Below are positions 59,682 through 64,000 of a stretch of DNA of 64,000 bases, in pieces. The stretch comes from Acidimicrobiia bacterium (lineage in GTDB: Bacteria > Actinomycetota > Acidimicrobiia > Acidimicrobiales > Aldehydirespiratoraceae). The DNA lies in NCBI GenBank assembly GCA_022819505.1, contig JAJEHD010000003.1:1-64000 (forward strand). The letters are read 5' to 3'. Within the stretch, counting starts at the first letter, position 1. The number at the start of each line of letters is the position of its first letter. A program made the translations under genes and the position numbers. Under the pieces are notes generated by a model. The model was not told the origin of the DNA. It did no database searches and saw only the letters and a list, made by a program, of their open reading frames with translations.

Positions 59682-60566
59682 TCAGGCCCCTTGGAGTTCC
59701 TGACGTCTGAAGGTCCGTCGGACGTTCACAACATAGGCCAGGAGCAGGATCAGGGAGACGGTGATGATCAGGACCCCGAGCGCGAAGATGGATGGCGTGA
59801 TCCTCAGTTGAGCGGCCGACACGAGCATGAGGGGCAGGGTCCGGTCGGCTCCCATTATGAATATGGAGTGGGCGTACTCGTCGAAGCTCAGCATGAACGC
59901 AAAGAGAAATGATCCGATGACAGCCGGCTTCATGACGGGAACCGTGACGGTGAAGAAGGCCTCGAGCCGGGAGGCGCCCAGGGTGTAGGCGGCCTCTTCG
60001 AGTTGACGGTCGAAGCGGTTGAACAGCACCATGAAGAGCAAGAACGAGAAGGGCATCGTCCAGACGATGTGTGCGACGATGCCAGTGGTGAACAGACCGG
60101 AAGTGATGCCGAGCTCGGAGGAGACGGTCACGAGGCCCAAGCTCACCGCCAGTCCGGGGGTGACGATCCCGAGAAGGATCGCGTAGGTCGCCAGGCGGCC
60201 GCCACGGAACCCCGACCGCATGGCCTGGGCCGCGGCCATGGCGATGGTCGTCGATACAACGGCGGTGGTGACCGCGAGCTTCAGGGAGTTGCCGATGCTC
60301 GCCCTGAAGTCGAAGACGGCCTGGCCCAGGTAGTCCGGGTGATCGGTTATGACCGAGAGATCTGTGAGGGACCGGTACCAGAGGGTGCCGGGATCCCTGA
60401 TCGGGAAGGTGGCTCCACCCTGGGGACCCTGGAAGGACAGCAGCATGATCAGCAGGATGGGCACATAGATGAAGCCCAGCACGATGATCACCGGGATCGC
60501 CAGCGAGATCCGGGCCCACAGGCTGAAGTGGATCGGCGGTGCCGGGCGAACTGTTCTGGAGCGCAC
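59682..60566 (-). CDS. ABC transporter permease, PotC-like
   Basis: The 294-residue permease has six predicted spans, from PVIIVLGFIYVPILLIMLLS to LGVLIITVSLILLLAYVVNV. The cytoplasmic EAA loop LEEAAYTLGASRLEAFFTVT contacts the ATPase. It matches the second membrane subunit of polyamine/putrescine-type importers. Start is GTG 60566, immediately before the end of the PotB-like gene (no gap). Confidence 0.9.
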   Translation of the reverse strand: MRSRTVRPAPPIHFSLWARISLAIPVIIVLGFIYVPILLIMLLSFQGPQGGATFPIRDPGTLWYRSLTDLSVITDHPDYLGQAVFDFRASIGNSLKLAVTTAVVSTTIAMAAAQAMRSGFRGGRLATYAILLGIVTPGLAVSLGLVTVSSELGITSGLFTTGIVAHIVWTMPFSFLLFMVLFNRFDRQLEEAAYTLGASRLEAFFTVTVPVMKPAVIGSFLFAFMLSFDEYAHSIFIMGADRTLPLMLVSAAQLRITPSIFALGVLIITVSLILLLAYVVNVRRTFRRQELQGA

Positions 60567-61454
60567 TCAGAGGTCTCTCTCAAGTTGGGCGAACCGCAGC
60601 AATCCAGCGGCTATCGCCAGCGTGATCACGACGAGGACGGCAGCCTGGGCGCTCGCCTGAGGCCAGAGCAGCACCTCGGCTCTCCTCCAGACGGTTCCGG
60701 CCAGGAGCGGTGACAGGCCACCGCCGATGATTCGCTCGGTGGCGAAGTCCGAGAGGATCATGACCGACACGAAGATCCAGCCGACGACTATGCCGGGCCG
60801 GGCCAGCGGCAACTCGACGCTCCAGAATGTCTTGAACGGGGATGCGCCCAGATTCTGCGCGGCCCGCAGCAGATCCTCGTCGAGTTGGCGAAGCTTGAAG
60901 AAGGTGGGCCCGATGATGAAGGCGACGTAGAGGAAGATGAGGGCGGTGACCATTGACGGCGACGTGTAAAGGAACAGATCGGACGGCTCATCCAGGATGT
61001 TCGCCTCCGTGAGCGCCGTGTTGAGGAGGCCCGCCCGGCCGAAGAGCGGTATCCAAGTGATCATCCGGATCACGTAGCTGACCACGAATGGGACGAAGAG
61101 CAGGAAGACCAGCGCGGTGCGAACCCATTCGATCGCCACGACTCGGGCCGCGAAGTAGGCGACCAGCACTCCGATGATCGTTGAGCAGGCGAGCACGATG
61201 GCCAGCACCTGCAGTGTCCAGCGAACGGTCTCCCAGAACGTCCTGCCGGTCAGGATGTTGGTGTAGTTCGAGGTCGTGAGCTCCGAGTGCATCCCGACCG
61301 ATGTGCCCGTCCAGAAGCTGAACAGCACGATTGCACCCAGGGGGACCGCGAGACCGACGGCGATGGCCAGCAGGGCGGGCGCGGCCAGCCAAGCCTGGTT
61401 GTTGGCCAGACTTGGCCGGTCGTCGTGCGGGGAACCGTCCCTGGATGGCTGCAG
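60567..61454 (-). CDS. ABC transporter permease, PotB-like, with non-canonical start
   Basis: The conserved part carries six spans and the EAA loop LLRAAQNLGASPFKTFWSVE. The first ordinary start codon in frame, GTG 61328, lies in the middle of the first membrane span and would delete half of it. Upstream codons continue the span (AWLAAPALLAIAVGLAVPLG) back to a stop at 61506-61508 with no ATG, GTG or TTG. A CTG at 61454, with AAGGAG 11 nt upstream, would give a 295-residue protein of normal PotB length. Confidence 0.8.
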   Translation of the reverse strand: MQPSRDGSPHDDRPSLANNQAWLAAPALLAIAVGLAVPLGAIVLFSFWTGTSVGMHSELTTSNYTNILTGRTFWETVRWTLQVLAIVLACSTIIGVLVAYFAARVVAIEWVRTALVFLLFVPFVVSYVIRMITWIPLFGRAGLLNTALTEANILDEPSDLFLYTSPSMVTALIFLYVAFIIGPTFFKLRQLDEDLLRAAQNLGASPFKTFWSVELPLARPGIVVGWIFVSVMILSDFATERIIGGGLSPLLAGTVWRRAEVLLWPQASAQAAVLVVITLAIAAGLLRFAQLERDL

Positions 61455-61505
61455 CTGCCCGTGGTCTCCTTCGATGGGCCTACGCGAGAGGACTGGCGGC
61501 CAGGG

Positions 61506-62753
61506 CTAGGTCGCGACGAAGTCCTGCCACCTCGACTCCAGGTACTCCGACTCGTCGGGGAACTGCCACCACCAGGCTGCCCTCGACGCGATGTCGTCGA
61601 CCGAGCCCCGGTCGCGGCCGCCGCCGTTGTACCAGTAGTCCCAGGCGTTGACCCCGGCGTCGGGAGAGTCGGCGCCCTGCAGCGCGGCCTGGGCCACTGA
61701 CGGCGTGGGCGTCATGTAGCCCTGGTTGGCGACCTCGGCCGGCGCGAAGCCCTCGTGCCAGAAGTTGGCGTAGGCCACGGCCGCGTCGTAGTTGGGAGAG
61801 TCGGCCGACAGCACGATGCCGTGGAACCACATGTTGTAGCCCTCCTTGATCGTGCCGTACACGGCCGGCTTCCCCCGGGCCGCCACCTCTCGAACGATCG
61901 GCTCCCAGGCGTTCATCAAGGACACCTCGCCGGTGTCCAGGATCTCGATGGCGTGGCCGAAGTCGTCCCAGAGGAGCCGGAACTGTCCGTCGCGTTTGCG
62001 CTCGATCAGGAAGTCGATAGCGAAGTCGACGTCGTTGCGGCTGGGATTGCCGATGGTGCCCTCGGTCTGGTACTCGCCGGTCCCGACGAAAGTGGCCAGC
62101 ACCTCCATGGGAGCCCGCAGCGAGCTGTTGAACAGGGCCACCTGGCCCGCGAACTGGGGGTCCCAGAGCGCGGCGTAGGAATCGAGCTCCCCGCCGACCA
62201 GGTCAGTGCGGTACCCGATGGAATCGCCGTTCCACACGGTCGGCACCACCCAGACCTCGTCGAGCGCGCCCGAATCGCGGGCTTCCTGGGTGTAGACCTG
62301 AGTGAAGGGGTGGCCGTCACCGTCCTGCCCGGCCGCACCCGGAACCCGGAACACCTCCAGCAGGGAGTCCCAATGGGTAATGTCGGCCACCTTGATGGGC
62401 TGAAGCGTGCCGGCCTCCACCAGCGGGGCGATCTGAGCGCCCTGGGCCTCCATGACGTCCCACTGGTTCTGGTAGCCGCCCTGGATCCACAGGGGCACCA
62501 TCTCGCCGAACCCGACTTGAGTGCCGGTGGCGGGGATGCCCGTCTCGGCGGTGAACTGGGCCAGGACCGGGTCGAGCACGGTGGTGCCGATTCCCTGGGT
62601 CCGCAATTGCAGCTGGTGCTCGGGCTCGCTGGTGCCGCTACAGGCGGCCAGCAGCGTCGGCACGGCGCCGACCCCGAGAGCCGCATACCCCGTGTTGGCG
62701 AGGAAACGCCTCCGGCTCATGCCTCGAGGTTCTTGGATGGGTTGTTGGTTCAT
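61506..62753 (-). CDS. PotD-like ABC substrate-binding protein, Tat lipoprotein
   Basis: The 415-residue protein has a Tat-type signal with lipobox (MSRRRFLANTGYAALGVGAV, then TLLAAC). It then has a class II binding fold like PotD/PotF: LDPVLAQFTAETGIPATGTQ, WDVMEAQGAQIAPLVEAGTL, VWVVPTVWNGDSIGYRTDLV, GEVSLMNAWEPIVREVA and the C-terminal Trp-rich YLESRWQDF. ATG 62753 has GGAGG five bases upstream. It would deliver a polyamine or another organic cation or acid to the PotBC channel; the ligand is not certain. Confidence 0.9.
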   Translation of the reverse strand: MNQQPIQEPRGMSRRRFLANTGYAALGVGAVPTLLAACSGTSEPEHQLQLRTQGIGTTVLDPVLAQFTAETGIPATGTQVGFGEMVPLWIQGGYQNQWDVMEAQGAQIAPLVEAGTLQPIKVADITHWDSLLEVFRVPGAAGQDGDGHPFTQVYTQEARDSGALDEVWVVPTVWNGDSIGYRTDLVGGELDSYAALWDPQFAGQVALFNSSLRAPMEVLATFVGTGEYQTEGTIGNPSRNDVDFAIDFLIERKRDGQFRLLWDDFGHAIEILDTGEVSLMNAWEPIVREVAARGKPAVYGTIKEGYNMWFHGIVLSADSPNYDAAVAYANFWHEGFAPAEVANQGYMTPTPSVAQAALQGADSPDAGVNAWDYWYNGGGRDRGSVDDIASRAAWWWQFPDESEYLESRWQDFVAT

Positions 62754-62773
62754 GTTGCCTCCTAGTTGATTGT

Positions 62774-63898
62774 CTATGTCGGTTGTTGCATCAGGTATGC
62801 GTGATCGGCGTCCCAGCCGACGACCACGTCGTCGCCGATTCGGAGCCGATCACCCTCGGAGTGGCACTCGTTGTGAGTCAGCGACTCGGGCTCCTCCATG
62901 CGGTACTCGGTGCCGTCGGAGGCCTTGACCAGGAAGGTCACCGTGGTTCCCGAGTACCGGGCCCCTGCGATCGTCCCACCGAATTGGTTGGGTGTCTGCC
63001 CCGGCGTCACACGACGCAACGCGTCGGCCCGAACGATGAGGGTTGCGGGCTCGCCCACCACTATCGGGTGCCCGTCCGACTCCTTGGCGAGGAAATCGCC
63101 CAGCGGCGTATGGATCCTGTGCAGCCCGTCACCGGTGGTGCCCGTCGAGGTGGCGTCCATCAGGTTGTTCTGGCCAACGAAGGCGGCGACGAAGCGGGTC
63201 TTGGGCCGCGCGAACACTTCAGCCGGCGTCCCGACCTGCTCCAGCCGGCCGCCCTGCAGGACCAGGATCCGATCGGCCATCGCGATGGCCTCGCTCTGGT
63301 CGTGGGTCACGTGGATGAAGGTGCACGCCAGTTCCTTCTGCAGTCGCTTGAGCTCCACCTGCATCTCGATGCGGAGCGCGGCGTCGAGCGCTCCGAGGGC
63401 CTCGTCCAGCAGGACGACTCTGGGTTCGGTGGCGATGGCCCTGGCCAGCGCGACACGCTGCTGCTGCCCGCCGCTGAGCTGTTCGGCCCGGCGGTCACCG
63501 AGACCCTCCAGGCCGACCAGGCCCAGCAGGTCGTCGGCTCGGCTGCGGCGCTCGGGCTTGGCCACCCCCCGCATGCGGAGGCCGTAGGCGACGTTGTCCC
63601 GGATGTTCAAGTGCGGGAAGAGGGCGTAGCTCTGAAACACCATGGGCGTGCCCCGCCGGTGGGGGGGAACCGCGGCGACGTTCTTGCCGAAGAGCTTGAC
63701 CGTCCCCACGGTGGGCGCTTCGAGTCCTGCGATCATGCGGACAGTGGTCGTCTTGCCCGATCCGCTGGGCCCGATTATGGAGAAGAACTCCCCCTGGCGC
63801 ACAGCGAAGGAGACCGAGTCCAGAGCCAGAGTGTCACCGAAGCGGCGGGACACGTCTTTGAACTCGACGACAGCGGCTGGAACCTCGGATTCCCCCAC
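62774..63898 (-). CDS. ABC transporter ATP-binding protein, PotA-like
   Basis: The 374-residue ATPase has Walker A IIGPSGSGKTTTVRMIAGLE (about residues 41-60), MVFQSYALFPHLNIRDNVAYG, signature QLSGGQQQRVALARAIA, Walker B VVLLDEALGALD (Ala replaces the usual Pro-Leu-Ser loop Pro) and VTHDQSEAIAMADRILVLQ. The last 120 residues form the TOBE regulatory domain seen in PotA/MalK-type ATPases. GTG 63898 is the first gene of the unit that runs down to 57844. Confidence 0.92.
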   Translation of the reverse strand: MGESEVPAAVVEFKDVSRRFGDTLALDSVSFAVRQGEFFSIIGPSGSGKTTTVRMIAGLEAPTVGTVKLFGKNVAAVPPHRRGTPMVFQSYALFPHLNIRDNVAYGLRMRGVAKPERRSRADDLLGLVGLEGLGDRRAEQLSGGQQQRVALARAIATEPRVVLLDEALGALDAALRIEMQVELKRLQKELACTFIHVTHDQSEAIAMADRILVLQGGRLEQVGTPAEVFARPKTRFVAAFVGQNNLMDATSTGTTGDGLHRIHTPLGDFLAKESDGHPIVVGEPATLIVRADALRRVTPGQTPNQFGGTIAGARYSGTTVTFLVKASDGTEYRMEEPESLTHNECHSEGDRLRIGDDVVVGWDADHAYLMQQPT

Positions 63899-64000
63899 GC
63901 CGTCCCTATACCTGCCGCATAGTGCACTCGCCGTATGACTGCGTCGCTATGTCATCGCTCTCGGGGAGCGGGGGCAGGAGATGACAAGCGATCACCGGCC
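63899..64000. other. Upstream region of the PotA-like operon
   Basis: This 102-bp end of the window should hold the promoter of the PotABCD-like unit. I see no clear -35/-10 pair and no complete gene. The last 14 bases (AGCGATCACCGGCC) also occur at 1858-1871, around the end of the hydroxy-acid oxidase gene. Confidence 0.3.

Noticed and set aside
63987..64000. The 14-base match of the window end to 1858-1871 as an attachment-site pair
   Set aside because: The shared string is short and GC-rich, no integrase or tRNA flank is present, and one copy is cut by the window edge.

Overview
The window is high-GC DNA from an actinobacterium and spans the chromosomal replication-origin neighbourhood. 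The actinobacterial signs are gyrB-gyrA followed by a DUF3566 membrane protein and tRNA-Ile, a sigma/anti-sigma pair next to trxB-trxA-cwlM-parB-parA-rsmG, a DUF5318 protein next to a CCA/PcnA-type enzyme, and BsaP behind bioB. Class Acidimicrobiia is my best guess, but it is an inference from gene content and style (Asp-rich GDDE lipoproteins, GTG/TTG starts), not a measurement.

Layout. (1) 1-5.4 kb: a catabolic/transport set with a window-truncated TauA-like binding protein, a class III aminotransferase and an FMN alpha-hydroxy-acid oxidase, then a HisN-type phosphatase and a saccharopine-dehydrogenase-like protein. (2) 5.5-16.0 kb, minus strand: tRNA-Ile, DUF3566, a TadG-like protein, gyrA, gyrB, dciA, recF, dnaN, dnaA. 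(3) 16.0-22.0 kb, plus strand: a DnaA-box region, then rpmH-rnpA-yidD-yidC-khpB, rsmG, a parS-like site and parA-parB. Transcription diverges from 16.0-16.4 kb, as expected at an origin. (4) 22.0-30.3 kb, minus strand: cwlM, trxA, trxB, a membrane protein, anti-sigma, ECF sigma, DegV, a DUF6049-like protein and a GNAT enzyme, most of them joined by 4-nt overlaps. (5) 30.5-38.1 kb, plus strand: an HDAC-like deacylase, the CCA enzyme, DUF5318, panB, then the canonical rpsF-ssb-rpsR-rplI-dnaB cluster. (6) 38.1-49.0 kb: an acyl-CoA dehydrogenase and an acyl-CoA synthetase coupled to a branched-chain-type ABC transporter (livH, livM, two paralogous binding proteins, livF, livG). (7) 49.0-50.6 kb: bioB-bsaP facing a PaaD-like Fe-S assembly protein. 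(8) 50.7-57.8 kb: a TRAP transporter, then an APH-like kinase, an asparaginase and a luciferase-like oxidoreductase. (9) 57.8-63.9 kb, minus strand: a PotABCD-type ABC transporter in one transcription unit with a polysaccharide-deacetylase-fold enzyme and an alpha/beta hydrolase.

Most genes are housekeeping and I see no phage, integrase, IS element, CRISPR or defence system. The least ordinary features are: a family of about 90-bp intergenic repeats (five copies, two running into the start regions of genes); an in-frame TAG that cuts 51 conserved C-terminal residues off one of the two paralogous ABC binding proteins; long Ala/Glu helical stalks in both of those lipoproteins; two genes (ECF sigma, PotB-like permease) whose frames have no ATG/GTG/TTG at the required place; and a terminator-like hairpin with a T-run in the rpmH leader.
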